Assembly (NCBI GenBank): GCA_900708905.1
Contig: CAADRB010000029.1
Span: forward strand, 1,459,781 to 1,523,780
Source: Hymenolepis diminuta
Taxonomy: Eukaryota > Platyhelminthes > Cestoda > Cyclophyllidea > Hymenolepididae
Reading direction: 5' to 3'
DNA: 64,000 bases
Shown: positions 1 through 13,472 of the stretch, piece by piece
Position numbering within the stretch: position 1 is the stretch's first letter
Layout of the letters: every line of letters starts with the position of its first letter
Position numbers and translations under genes: made by a program
Notes under the pieces: model-generated
Databases searched by the model: none
Seen by the model: only the letters and a program-made list of their open reading frames with translations
What the model was told of the DNA's origin: nothing

Positions 1-3000
1 AATGCCAAAGAAATTAGAACTTGCATTGATTTTAACTTGAAGAAAATGTGAAAATGGATTTCGAATTTATACGATCTTTTATATAATAGGAAAAGGGAAG
101 AGAGTAGCCAATCGAAAGCCAGATCGTGTTTGGGATTTACCACCGCTTACCTGCATGTAGACGCCCACACGTTTATGTTTGTATGATAATGTTGGCCAGA
201 AAAATTCTCGAAATCCTTGAATTTCAAATTATTAAAATGTGCTCGAATTATGTGGAGGAAAATAAGCAATAGGTTATCCTATCTTCTACTATAAGCCGTA
301 CGTACTGACTCTCTAAAAATTATATGGAAGAAAAGGAGGCAAAATGTATTCATTAGAAAGAGGATTTACCGTATATTCAGACGAGGATTATACATAAATT
401 GATCATATCATAAAACTATGTATTGTGTTTCGAAACAAGAAATATTTATAACTGAGCGCACGAAAATGAAATAAAGCTGACAAATTGACTTTGATTTTTC
501 GGTAAATGCAAATGCTATATTTTAACGAAAACTTATTGAAATCGATTTCCTGTAATTAATATTAATTATGGAAATATATGCGCAATATCGAAATCAAGGA
601 AGATGAATTAGGAGCATCTATGTAGTGTTCAAGATATACTAATTTTAACCTAAATAAATAAATAATAATATTGAAATTTTCTTTGGCGAAAAATTATGAT
701 TTAAACTCAGCTAAGATTAATAGAGGGATCACCTATTTTAACTTCGTTTACATTAACTGTTCTTACATTACGACCCTTGAAATACTCAAATATGATAGCA
801 TAAGATTCATTCAACTGCTCATCAATAGCTTAACATATTCTGTCAGTTAAGAAGATTCGATAGAATTATATTTAATATACATCTGCCAAAATAATCGTCT
901 TACTCTTGACTTTAATAACTACTCTAACAGCTGGCAAATTAATTTAACAAATTGGCAAAAAGTAATACTTTTCCATTATTTGAAAGTGAATTTTATTAGT
1001 AACTTTATGTAGTATATTTGTTGTGGCAGAATTAAGTCACTCTATTAATTTTTCAGTAGAAGTAAGTTAAAATTAGGTGTCCATTAGCTCACTTAAAAGT
1101 TATAAAACCGACAATCTGACAGGTTTAGAATATAAACAGATCATTTAATGCATGGATTTGCAATAAGAATTTTCACTCACATTTCTGTACTGATTATGCG
1201 TTATTCATTAAAACGTTTATTCTTTAAAGATATTTGAAAATTGAATTTTGAATTTACGGAGATTCATGTTTGGTATTACTTCTTGTTTAAAAATATGGTA
1301 AAAAGTTGAATTAACCTCTCAACAATAGGAAAGATTTCTTTTAAATACATACTCAAACTGATTTTTAATTCGATGTTTTGAAAGTTTTAAAAAATCATCA
1401 GACTATTTTTGACTTATAAGTCAATAAACTAGTTTTAAAATTTACCATCATGTCTAAATTTAAGCTCTCTATATTTCACAAGTTATCTCATAAAACTTCT
1501 CTCCTACATCTCTCTAAGTATTTTCCCATTATAAATTAGCCCGACCTTGTGTCATCTGACCAGTAGTCAAGTGGCCTAAACGTGATGCTGTTCACACGCT
1601 GAGTCAGTGTGTCCTAACTACTCGAACGTTTGTCGACTTCTGATACAATTTGTTTATCTTCATTCCCATAGTATAATAATCCCCTCTGTAGACCCACACG
1701 CCACTGCATCCCGCTCTCTCAATTCTCTGAGTTTTTCCATTGTATTCAATAAAGTTATGCAACCAACGACCTCTCATATTTACATCTTGTTGCGTGGTGA
1801 AAATCATTAGAACTTAGAAGGGTGATATCTCATCTTGCTATTACATGCAATCCTACAACAGAATTTCGAAAATTAGTCTTGGTTAACCTGGTTAACTTCT
1901 ACAAAGACTAGCGACAATCGTATGCGTGGTTATTAACTGAGACGTTTCAGAGTAAATTCTCCTAATTTCCATTGAAATTAGACAAGAAAAAATTTGAGTG
2001 AAAGGATGTCATGACAAAGGCGTTTTAGTTTTCCATTATAGAGACCAAATATAAGAATTTTATTAGTAATTAAATCGTTAGTACGGGAACGAATATTTGA
2101 AGGTTCTATACTTTTTGACTTCTCGGTTAAATTCAACTAGTTACCTTATTGACTCCTTTTAACAGTCTCTTTCTAGCAAACAGTAATATTAGAAGTACGC
2201 AATAAACTGACATACTTTATCAAAATATTTTCAGTTTCCAAATAAATCATCAACATTGACATTTTGAGTTTTTTACCTTTGTTGGCCGTTTTCTTATCAA
2301 ATTTATTCAAAGTTATGAAATGGAAGGACATGCAATCAGGTCGACAGCTTTGGGCCAAGAATTTTGATAAATGTGTAGGCTCTAATTGTGGAAGAGAAAA
2401 CTATTTTGACCTTTTCAAACTAGATTTATAAATATTTACATTTTGGAGCGGGTCTATTTTTACTGGAGTAAAAAATTCTTTTTTAACTAATGGAATTTGT
2501 TAAAATATTTTAAATATTAATAAAAATTGATTACAGATATTGATTATTTGATTGAACATGCAGTTTAAATAAGGAACGTAATAAAAATGCGGATATTACT
2601 TCAAATATATCGTAAAATAAAAAGAAACTATAAAATTGATATTTCTTTACTATATAAGGAATTAAAGTAATGTAGTATATACATACATATGGGCACTTGT
2701 GCAAAGTTTATTAAGTAAATGTTAGAGAAGAAATAACAGTTAAATTCCAGTTTAATGGGTATGGAAACTCGTGGTCATTGAGGGCGTAAAGTGCAAAAAT
2801 TTGACTATCAAGTAGTGCTAAATCCTCCCACAATTCCTGGAAGGAATCCAGGTCATTTTAACGTGTCATTTCGTAACATGCATGCAACAATATGTAATCC
2901 AGAAAATTCACGAACAAGAATTATATGGTGAGACAGAAATGGAGATCAAATAAAATGCAGATCAGACTTTATTATCTTTCTAGTAACATTGTCAGGGTGG

Positions 3001-6000
3001 AATTAATATAATTGGATTTAAATTATTAAATCCACTTGAAAAAGATAGCATCAAGTGGTTTTTTAGGCAGGGGAGTGCGTAACTTGATGCGTAAAGTTTA
3101 CTGAGAAGAAAGGCAAATGGGAGTATTTCTGTCTTGAAGCCAGGCTTTCTACAGACTTTCACTTTGTCCTTAATAGCTTTATTCTTTGAGCATTCGATTA
3201 GCTCTTAGCCTTCAAGGCAAGGGTGCGAAAATTGTATCATGTGTTTATTTTATAAAACAAGGGTTTGCATTCATTCATTCATTTCTCGAGATTAGGTGGT
3301 GACGCCAGTCTCACTTATTATTAAATTGTTAATTGGTTAGTTGGGTGGGGAGATTTTTTTCTGCCCATGACGGTGATAGCAAAACGGTACCTATATATAA
3401 TTTTAACGTAGCTGAGGCCATTAAAGTTCCAATATGAAATGAATTATCTTGACTTGCCTTTAACACTTTCAGACTTAAAAAGTAGAAAATTAGGCCGATT
3501 AAGAAAACCAAAACGGGAGCATACATGGGAAATTAGGTTTCCCTTAGTTTTTTTTATTTTTCAAGGCAGTGCTAAAAAGTTTTATAATTTTTGCTTATAG
3601 GAAACATGCAAACGGATAGGATGTAAAAATTCATAAAGAGAGAAGATGTTTATATTTTAGGAAGAAATTTTAGAACAGATGATGTAAAAGTGAAGGACAG
3701 GGAAGTAGATGAGTCCTACTTCATCTGAGCTCCAAAACTATCAGCACAATTGCTCTTTAAGGTTGAAGTTCTTCAAACTTATCCCTTTTTTCATCACAAC
3801 CTGGGCGATAAGTTTCCATATGAATTCGGAGTCATCCTTTCTTTACATATGAGGTATGATATGAGGTAAAATCATGTCTATTTCATTGAATAGTGCTCGA
3901 GTTCGGATGTGACAGTGTGAAAGTTTTCAATCGATGGGTTCGGTGAAAATTGACCCACATCATGAAATACCAGGGTAATAAACTCCATGCTATCGATCTC
4001 TTTAAAACAATAATAACTGTTAAGCCTAATAATATTCAATATTATTGATAGTTCTCGTACTCCTGTACTAATAAGTTGACTTTATCAAGTAAGATGAGTT
4101 CAAAGTTTATATAAAAAATTCGGGTTTTGTACTAATTTATTTATATAACACTTATTATTAAAATGAGGACAAAAGGTGGTGCATAACTGGATTAGACAAA
4201 ATAAATGAATTCTAATTTTTAGTAGAATTTTCCTTAATTTGGAGATTTTAATCAGAGCATAATTCTAATGTCTGTATTTTTATTCGCTCTTAGATGCCTT
4301 ATAATGTTTATAAATAATAGGCCCTTTATCAAGTGTTCGAATAAATAGTTGCCTTATTATTATTTATATTTATACATTTAAATTATTGCATATTTTGTTT
4401 TTTTTTGTTCTTGTTTACGCTAAAATAATCACCTATTTTGATGGATTAGTTCGAAAATGCCATTTTTGCTGTTCATTAGTCACATTTATTTCATTATTCC
4501 TTTTCCTTGATTCATTCGATCATTCAAAGCTCTAATTTGTTTTACTGTATTAAGAATAGAAACAAAACAAAGACATTTCCCTCCAAGCGGATGAACGACT
4601 TCATAAATCATCATTGGCATGACAGCATATCAATAGAAACCGGTGAATTCCTTTGCCTCTTGAAGCGCACTCAGTAGTGGAAGGTCATCTCCTGAAGAAA
4701 TAACCCGTCCATGATAAACTCAACAACGCCCTATGGATCATCATGGCGTAACGACCATATAATGATGGGAACCAATTAACATAATTATACATTCGACTTA
4801 TTCGCGAATATTCCTTTTTATGATCTCGCTTTCAAAAATCGACCATCTAATAATTATATAGCATACGTTAATCATCCAAATGTATAAAGATACTTGATTA
4901 AAGCAATTACAGAAATAAACGATTATGGAAATCAACAAAGCAAAAAAATTCCGAAGGTGCTTAGTTACTGCCGATGTAATGTGCAGTCAAGGTTTGTTAT
5001 AATGTACACTGCAGTTTCTGAGGCCCCAAAGGAAGAGGGGAGAGAAAGATGACAGAGACAAAATCAGACACGATTGAACCACTAACAGAAATTTATTAAC
5101 TGAATTTAGAAACTATTTATGCTCTTGCAATTGGGTTTGTGATGACTATGATTAGCTGGATAAGATTTAAGTAATCATTGATAGTTATTAGACTTTCAAA
5201 TTTGATGTAGCAGAATATGGTCGGTCAGACAACGGATCAATAGATAAGTGAGAGTTGATTTTGTCATGCCACGATCTAACATGGCTACGACGTGGAATCG
5301 ATATTTTACTCCCAAAATATGATAAAACATTGTTTCATCATCAATTCCAATATTGAAACTTACCCAAGAAGAAATTGCATGAAAAATAGATAAAATAAAA
5401 CATTTTTCATAACCATATAATCTTCGCTCAACTGCTTCCACACTGGTAGAACTAAAGGTCCTTACATGGTTATCACATTTGGAAGAAATTGGCATGAAAT
5501 GGAGGAGTGGAGTTAATGTTGTCATAATTTAGCCGTGAGTTCTTAATAAATCTAAAATTCTCCAATTTTTTAAACACTATATTTCCTGGAGATTTTTCGA
5601 TCCTATTACTTATTACTGTTTTTCTTCTCTTAACACTTAATTTCAATGATATTAATGGTTTTATTAAGAAAAAAACATGCAAACAAAATTTAGCACCTAT
5701 TTTTAATCACTTGGTGCGCAATAATAAAGCCATGTATACCTAAAGAACGCTCATAAAATAAAGATATGTAAATAAAGGGCAAAACACATTTTTATTCAAA
5801 GAAATAATTTAAAAAATTTTAATTTTTGTTTCTGGATAAATATAATATAATAACTATGCCGAATTTATTCATTTGCAAGCATAGATTGTAATTCATTTAT
5901 GTAATTATTTGAATGCGTGGCAAATATATTAAAATTATTCAAAACCAAAAAAATTTTGTTTACAAATGCTGTACCTTAAATAACTGCCTCCTGGTTTAAA

Positions 6001-7998
6001 TCAGATATTTTAAAGAAAGTATACCTGTATTTTTAGGAATTCAAAAATATCTCAATGGTGTTTTGTTTAGATTAGTGAGTGATACGGGTTAATTTGATTG
6101 ATTATTTATTGCATAAACTATTCCATAAAATTATTGTAGTTAAATGAGCTCAGTAATCCCTAATCAACTTTACTATGATCGTGTGCCATATTTTTAAGTG
6201 TAAGAGATTTCAATGCCCAATTTTCCACTTCCTACTTTCTGTTGCTTCTTATATTTTATTCACTTTCTTTATTATCACTCAAAATTTCCAATTTTTATCG
6301 ATGAACAACATCTGACCTCGACAAACAATGGGTTAATTAAAATAATGGATGGAGGAGAATCGGCTGAAAACATATATTAAATCATTGTAACTAAAGGGCA
6401 TTACCTTATCTAATTTTACAATTCCATCATTCTCTACTAAAGAGAAGATTTCTTGACAGCTTGTCCAAAGCCTAAAAGCCCATAATCGGGATCTCATCTT
6501 GGGGTTCCTAATTTATTTACCCCACCAGACACGTTGCTAATGAGGCTAAGGTAACAATAACGCCAGCCATTACGGGACGCGATTGTCGACATGCAGTCCA
6601 ATACGAACATAGAGCATGGATGGAGCATGGAAGAACAGTAAACATTGTCTAGGTCAGGAAATATGCTCTTCTTCGTATCCATTGCTGAGTCAGATGATTG
6701 CGGCCACTGCGGTTATATCCTCTCACCCTTGTGCTCATAATGCTTTTGTCTCTATTTCCATCTTCTATTCATCTACTACCCACAATTAATGTATCATAAT
6801 ACATATATATTTGTCCTAAATTCTTTGGATAATAATCATACCAAAGAATTTTACCACTATAATGACAAAGTTATTATTGTTATCAGTCCACCATATATCA
6901 AATATATAAAACGCAGATATTCATCAGCTCCGACCCATTTATTATTGCATACTATTAGTATTTATTTGTAACACTCACTAGAATATTTACAAAGTTTTAC
7001 TTAGAAGAATATACAAATGCAACATAAAGTTTAGCCTTATCTATAATATTTTTTTCTTTTTTCTATTTAGAGCACTTTCGACCTTTTTCTAATCAAATCG
7101 AAAGAAAAAACCTGAAATTACGCACATAAAACTATTTTGACAGTTATAGTATGTATTATTATTAGTATTAAATGAAACACTGCACTATAGAGAGACTGTC
7201 TATCGGATTAGTCAGATATTCTACGGTACTTGCATAATTAGTCAAATCTAGAAAATTCTAAACGGTCCGATTCGTTAAAAGGCATTACAAATATGTCTGA
7301 GTGGTTGAAGATATGTTGTGCATTTCAAATCTTGAAATGGTAAAATAGGAATTCCTCTGGAAGTTTTAGGTGAAATTCTTGCTTTTAATATTGATTTCAG
7401 CATTTACATATTTATATTAGAATTATCCTTCACTGTTTTTATAGTTAAATCCTTCCCTAACTGGCTGCCCTTCTGTTTCCTGTTTGCAGCAATTTTGAAA
7501 AGAATATTGCAAAGCTATCAATGAAAGGCGGGTCCTAGTGGTAGTTTATCACTACTAATCAAGGTATTTCAAAGGAGATGTCTTCTATCAAATCAAAGTC
7601 TGTTGATTTATGGTCAGGCATAAAAATGTGAGTGGGCAAGTAATCCTCGAGAATGATGTAAACTAACTTAAATAAAACCCGAAAAATAAGAGTTTGGGAA
7701 GGATAGAGTTTACATCTTATCTTTATTTTTGCTTCTTTTAAATCAAATTGAAGCAGATAAATGTTATAAGACTGAATTCAAAAGTGCATACTTTACTCTC
7801 TTGGTCTACTTCGAACCTCAAATTCCGCTCTGTAAATTGAATCGAAATGTTTCCCAAATCTGTTATGGAAAGTGTTCACAATACTTGATTTGAGTGGAAG
7901 GAAGATGTCCCAGAGCGGGTGTTAAGAAGAACTTGCATTCTACTACCTCTCTTATTGGCTAGAAATAAATATTGCCATTGGATATTCAAATAGCTGGA
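1..7998. other. Gene-poor AT-rich region
   Basis: No open frame here encodes a protein I recognise, and none shows a convincing series of exons. The longest frame is on the minus strand at 5196-5525 (109 codons). Part of it vaguely resembles flatworm retroelement Gag-like sequence, but too weakly to name. A stretch near 7290 has a tRNA box-A-like string without the rest of a tRNA. Long A/T runs dominate. It could contain regulatory DNA for a gene to the left or old mobile-element debris; I see nothing more specific. Confidence 0.5.
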
Positions 7999-8060
7999 TG
8001 AACGTCAAGCTCGTGACCTCTAATTCAGCAGCCATGCACGTTGACCATTACGCCACTAAC
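7999..8060 (-). repeat. tRNA-derived SINE-like repeat, head region
   Basis: Read on the minus strand, this stretch has a box-A-like segment (GTGGCGTAATGGTCAACG) and, about 30 bases on, TTAGAGGTCACGAGCTTGAC, which resembles the variable and T-arm part of a tRNA. The same second block recurs at 44,179-44,252 (+) and 23,066-23,120 (-). A full cloverleaf cannot be formed, so it is a tRNA-derived repeat or tRNA pseudogene, not a functional tRNA. Weak similarity to the 44.2-kb copy may continue to about 7,865. Confidence 0.4.
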
Positions 8061-9701
8061 ATAGGTAAGTTATACGTTGTTTGAGCCTTGTCTCTACATA
8101 TGAAGTAAGTTAATGGCTGCAAATTATACTGACTGAGTCCTAAGCTTTTAATGTTAAACAAACTCTGTTTTTATTTCTTAATGGCCTTCCTCATTACTTA
8201 TAATCAAAACTTCCAAAGTAATCGGTAATTAAAATGTCTGGAAAGTTTTCAACGTTCAAAAATAGAAAATAATTCATAAAATATCCTGTCTATAAATTGC
8301 GAAATGCTGAAGAATATCTCTTTTTAACCAGCCAATCATGGTATTTAAAATTAACATTTTTCATGGTATTTAGTGTTATTTTCATATATGATTCAGTAAT
8401 AAACATTACATTACTTTAAGCTTAATTTTTTCTCACTTTTACACCGAATTCTACTAGGTTTTATTTATTAATTTCAATGAGATTTTGGTATTTAGACTTC
8501 ATATATGGTATTTATTTCAATAAATAGTCAATGGTTAATTTCGTAAACTCATTAATAGTAACATTTTCATAGACTCAATTTGTCTGATCATTATTAATGC
8601 AATTTTATACAGCATTATTGTAAGACTTCGCTTTATTTTTACCAAATATTGCGAAAACTTCTATTTATGCAGATGATAAATTTTTTGTAACATTTGGGCT
8701 TCTCTTTTACGTGGCACAAAAAAAGGTCCTGATCCGCGAAGGGGAAAGTTTATGGCTATCATTTACCACAATGAGGGCAAGATAATGTTCCCTTTTAATT
8801 GGGAAGTAAACGGATCCACAACTGAGAAAAAAGAAGGAACTAATATTTCATCCCGCCAAAGTCCAAACCTTGTATTCTTTTATATTGTATAGTAAATTTC
8901 TGTATTCACCTTTTTCCTCTTTCGTAATATGCTGTTATATTTTATATATTTAGTTATTTTTTTATTGAAAAAGAATTAATGACGGCCGACACATTCTCTG
9001 ACTGATATACGCAACTTTAAGTCAACATTGTTCGCATAGGCAAAAATTGTGGTGGGAAGTCCACAGGAGATAATGGAGTAACAGGAGATAGAAGAGAATT
9101 TTTAATAGAAATTTGAGAAACAATGATGATAGATATGAAAGGGACATCAAGAGAATATATAGCTTGAAGTTTTGCAGATAGAAAATTTATTTCAGCTCAC
9201 GAGCTCTCAACCATTTTGTAAAGAATTAAGAAATCCACTGTTTCATGGGGAACCCATGACTTTTTTGCTTTCAGGGTTATACAAATTATTCAAGATGGTA
9301 AATAATATGTACTCGCCACTGTAGCAGGCTTACTAGCGCCCTAAAATAGCTTACAAATTCCAAATCTCAGTAATAGCACAGAATTAACAAATATCAGCAA
9401 TTTATTAAAAATTGTTTTCATCAACGACCCCCGATTTAGTTCATTTTAACAATTACGTAAAATTCATAAATAAGTAATGATAATATAAGTGGAATATGCA
9501 AAATTGCTACTGATTTCTTTGTGATAGAAATATTCCCATTTATCCACCACAATACGAGAAGGTTTCGCTCTTGAAAAGTAAAAACTACTTAGGAACTTCA
9601 GTTGTGTTTGGCGCTTCTTCGTTTTTACACTTTCAGGATGCTTGACCAGTTAACTCCGGTTTGGGGGCAAACTTCGGTCCATCGAGCGTAATATAACATG
9701 A
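8061..9701. other. Intergenic, nothing recognised
   Basis: AT-rich sequence with many stops in all frames. I see no coding exon, RNA gene or repeat that I can support between the SINE-like repeat and the mariner-like element. Confidence 0.5.
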
Positions 9702-10600
9702 CACCTATTAACCTTGGTTTTATACCATATACTCTCCTTCGACTTCTATCACACACTCAAATCGAGTCCCAAAGTGACTGCAAGCTTTGATCACATCAGG
9801 TGGTCTTTTATTCATGTCCACCATTGCTCGGGCCATTGCTTCCATCAAAGAGGAGCATTTGGTGTTATGAGGATGCTTACTAACTTCCTTTTCTACCACG
9901 CCCCATCCCACCCAATACGTAATAATCCAAAGGATTAAGGTCTTGTGAGTAGTTAGGAAGCGGCCATAAGTTTGGTGTGACATGATCATGACAATTCTCG
10001 CCCATCCAATTCTGGGTTTGAGAGCTTTGTGGCATGAAGTCAAATTCTGTTGGAAGACATAGGCTCTTTCTCCACTGGCTGCACTGACTATTCAAGGCGG
10101 CTTAACAACAATGGTCCGAAGGGTCTCCACATAGGCATCTGCATCTGCATTGACTCTAAACTCCTGTAGAAATAATTCAGGAGTCATGATGTGTCCCACC
10201 CTCCCTCATTGATGACAACACTGAAAACTATCACCGTTGCTGGAAACTGCGTGCGCATGCAGAACAGTTGGAACTTCGGTTGACCTCTTCATCCTGGTCG
10301 ACATTTCTTTCGTCGGAGAAAAGCCAAACACACTTCTCTTCCTCTGGGTGAGCTTCAATTTTTTTTACAAGTCCTTTTCCATACATTCAACAATTCTATT
10401 GACATATCTTTGTCCACATCAACTCACCTCACCTAAGAACATATGAGATTTATATCTGGAGTTTTAATGAACAGCATTAATTATATATTGATGTTCCTCC
10501 AGACATTTTAAGATCTTTAGCATGATGTCGCGCATTGAATTCCCACGATTTTCGTCCATCATGCCATGCACTTCCCACAAACTCAGGTGTTTTGAGTGGT
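9702..10600 (-). mobile_element. Mariner-like element, broken transposase (copy 1)
   Basis: Read on the minus strand, the frames together resemble a mariner (Tc1/mariner superfamily) transposase. In order they show a MRDI-type segment near 10,550, the first catalytic motif WLFSDE near 10,310, a RVNADAYVE block near 10,140, VFQQ near 10,050, and the third catalytic region SQDLNPLDYY near 9,935 followed by a VVEKEVSKHPHNTK-like block. The reading frame changes at least three times, and the second catalytic Asp of the usual QQD motif is Asn, so it cannot encode active transposase. The N-terminal DNA-binding part is missing or unrecognisable, and no clean terminal inverted repeats were identified. 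The core to about 10,518 matches 52,727-53,543 with no difference I could see; beyond that the copies diverge. Confidence 0.85.
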
Positions 10601-10645
10601 AATAGGACTTACATTAATAAATGAAATCCACATTTCCCGGCATAA

Positions 10646-10969
10646 GAATAAATTAATGCTGTTAAACCTTTTAATTTCCAAGTAATATCGACCATCGTGT
10701 TTATTCACTCCTTACCGAAACTACTTCTTCTCTGCTACAGCTATGCGTCCGCTTCTCCGATTAGTGCATTGTATACCATCTTTATTAGTAAACAGACGAA
10801 CATGTTTATGACGCAAACGTTGCTGTTAGTGTTGCTACTAACCACACATTATTTTACATTTCAGGATATCTAAACCTTTGTTTTTTTCTTTTCGTATGTT
10901 AGCTGTATTTATTACCAAACGGATATATATGTAATAGCACATGAACACAGGATGGCATTCAAGAATACG
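10646..10969. repeat. Diverged flank shared with mariner copy 2
   Basis: This segment aligns with 54,271-54,569 over most of its length, with scattered substitutions and small indels; both start with GAATAAATTAATGCTG. Copy 1 has an extra ~27 bases near 10,923-10,950. It lies about 130 bp from the identical core here but about 730 bp away in copy 2, so one copy has gained or lost some 600 bp. It may be the outer part of the same element or an adjoining repeat. No coding potential was recognised. Confidence 0.6.
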
Positions 10970-13440
10970 TGAATGTATCTTCTACTCGGTGCCATTCATA
11001 CAGCAATTATTTATAACAAAAAGAGCAGAAATAGATGGAACTGGGATTATGTAACATTTTCAGCTAGCAAAATATCGATACGAACACGAACACTTGTGAA
11101 TAGTCATAGAAATCTATGAAACTGTAATTAAATGACAAAGCACACATTTTCAAATGTAAAATAATATCGAAAGTTTTCATTTCTTTACTGTTTGACAGTT
11201 TAATGGGTATTACAATTCAGATAAAATTTAAGCTCATTACGATTGCATAAAGGATTTCTTTCCATGAGACTTAAATATTCTTTTATACTTGATTTTTAGG
11301 ATTATTACTTTTACAAACCACAATCGTCCCACAATTTTAGTTTTCTATGCTTTTAAGTCCGCAATAAATCATTCAGAAGATAGAAAATCGGAGAGAATTT
11401 TTCCGAATTTTCTGACAACACGTTTGCGAATAAAGAAATCAATCAGTACAACAAGAATTTTTCTCTACTTTACGCACCACCTGGTACTATGCAATTCTGT
11501 AAGTAAAAAGAAGGTCCTCATGCATAGCCTCAGATTATGTTTTGACCAGGTATTCGTGTCCTAGTGGTTGACACTTGCATGTAGAGTGCTTAGTCAGCCC
11601 AGTTGAAATTTTTTCAGTTGTATAAATAGATTGCCGGGTGGGATGGATAGACCATTTCGTAGAGGAAAGGGCTACATTATAGGAAATTTTGGGTATTGGC
11701 CAGCTTTCTCCATGATTAAGATAACACGAACTGCACTTTACCAGTTACATCTTTGACATAAATTCTTAAATAAAATACTTGTTAAAATTTGTGCAAATAC
11801 TAGAATTCGTTTATTTTACTGCAAGTAAAAGCCTGTGCAATTCCAAATATGTGCTTTCTTTGCTATTAAACAAATAATAACAACTTTTAGGAAACGGTTG
11901 CAAATTGATTATAAATTGAATTCTTCATTAACTAAAATTCGATGCAATTTTCTAAAAATAAGTTACGGGACACAATACTCTGAAATACCGCAAATGAATT
12001 AGTTCTTGAGAGTAAAGAAGCATTCAATCCTTGAGCCCCAAAGAAGTATTTACTGTTTAGACTGACTTCATAACATTAATTTGATAAGTGATCAATAGCG
12101 TAGATTTCCATCATATTACATATCAACAAAACTGATCAATTATTTCACAATCCCAGGATATAAAAGCATTCTGCAGTGTCCATTTTGATCGGAATCCATA
12201 AGATCGTAATTGTGATATTCTTGGCACACTTACTGGTGGTCGTCAATTAAAATAATAAGGCATCCACAAAGATACTCTGACCACTCAAACAATGACTGAA
12301 ATCCCCTAACATTCTCCTTCAACATCGGGTAAGAAATCTGTTGAAGAAGAGACTTTCACAATTTTCGGGGTTGTTGTTTTTAAAAGGTGTGTAATGATGA
12401 TCAAAAGACTCTATATGCTTTTTTTAACTGTAACCCATCAGTAGAAATTGACTGAGGCATAATAACACGCTACATCGGTGGAAATAGAACTATGTGAAAT
12501 CCTTTATTAGTCTGAAATATGCTAAAATGCATTGAGTGAAATAATTACGAATTATGTGCTCTCAAATTTTAAAATACCTTAGAGGCTCATAATCAATCCT
12601 TTTACGACGAATTACATTTTTGGGAAACTGTCATTTCATTCATCTGCGGCACTGACACACTAGAAAAAATAATGTGATAGATTGGTTTTTTGGACACTCA
12701 GCATGTCATATTCGTTCTCCTCACTTTTTTGTGACCTAGATATTCGATTCAGAACCTCAGCAAGTGTGAGTCATATATTTCCTATTTTCAGTTAACCTTG
12801 GGACAAAATTCACAACCGAAATATTTCGGGAGTACATATTTCATAATCAATAAGAGATTTTTTAATTTAAATATGTAAAAATTATTGCAAAAAATTATAT
12901 AGCAAACGGGCAAATACTTTTCAGTGCTGTAATTAGTAAATATATAGACAATATTTGACTCCAATTGACTATAATTAGTTCTCATTACAAGTACCATGCA
13001 GGTTAGATGAATTAATCATACTCTATTGGAGAAGAGACGAATCTATATGAATCCAATAAGTATTCAGAAAACTTGTTGAAATCAACCATAGCGTGAGAAG
13101 GCTTTGAATTTACTTTGGTTATTAAATGTGGAATAAAAGGCAACGGAGCTTCACTAGTGGTGAAACAATATTAATTTAGGAAATAAATGCAAGTTTATTT
13201 ATCTGTAAAAAATAATTTTATCATTTGGTAAATGTGTTAAATGTTTTTCGGTCAATTTCCAGTGCGTATATCGAAAATATTCAAATTGCTAAAAATGTAT
13301 TTTTATTCGAGACAAATCAGGCAATTTAGATGTTTCTATTTTAGATAATATCTTTTGATTTTAAAATAACTTCTACAAAGGCTACATTTTGCAAACATAA
13401 ATCGATAACTTTAAAATAATGGCCTGTTTTAGTTCGTATT
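10970..13440. other. Upstream region of the CK1-like gene
   Basis: AT-rich DNA without recognisable exons. It should hold the promoter and any 5' untranslated exon of the CK1-like gene, but no core promoter motif stands out. One possible tRNA-like box A lies at about 11,560. Confidence 0.4.
11553..11610 (+). repeat. Possible SINE-like head (tRNA box A)
   Basis: The string CCTAGTGGTTGACACTTGCA looks like the D-arm (box A) region of a tRNA, and the segment after it contains no coding frame of interest. It resembles the head of tRNA-derived SINEs, but a convincing box B was not found, so it is only tentative. Confidence 0.25.
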
Positions 13441-13450
13441 TCATTTTTAG
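13441..13450 (+). promoter_or_regulatory. Candidate 3' splice acceptor before the CK1 start
   Basis: TTCATTTTTAG is a pyrimidine-rich stretch ending in AG, 22 bases before the favoured start codon at 13,473. It could be the acceptor of a 5'-UTR intron or, as flatworms trans-splice many mRNAs, a spliced-leader acceptor. If used, it removes the alternative upstream ATG at 13,419. Confidence 0.35.
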
Positions 13451-13472
13451 TCTGCGGGTCGTTCGATCCAGG

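Noticed and set aside
5196..5525. 109-codon minus-strand frame, faintly like a retroelement Gag (IDDETMFYH..., HVVAMLD)
   Set aside because: The resemblance is short and from memory only; no neighbouring zinc knuckle, protease or reverse transcriptase was seen. A protein search against flatworm retroelements would decide.
9714..10446. Plus-strand frames in both mariner copies (74 and 69 codons)
   Set aside because: They are antisense to the transposase remnant and occur twice only because the DNA is duplicated.
13419..13472. Upstream ATG as the CK1 start
   Set aside because: The ATG at 13,473 gives exact CK1 alpha residue numbering (K46, D136), and a plausible splice acceptor lies between the two. 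The longer form cannot be excluded.
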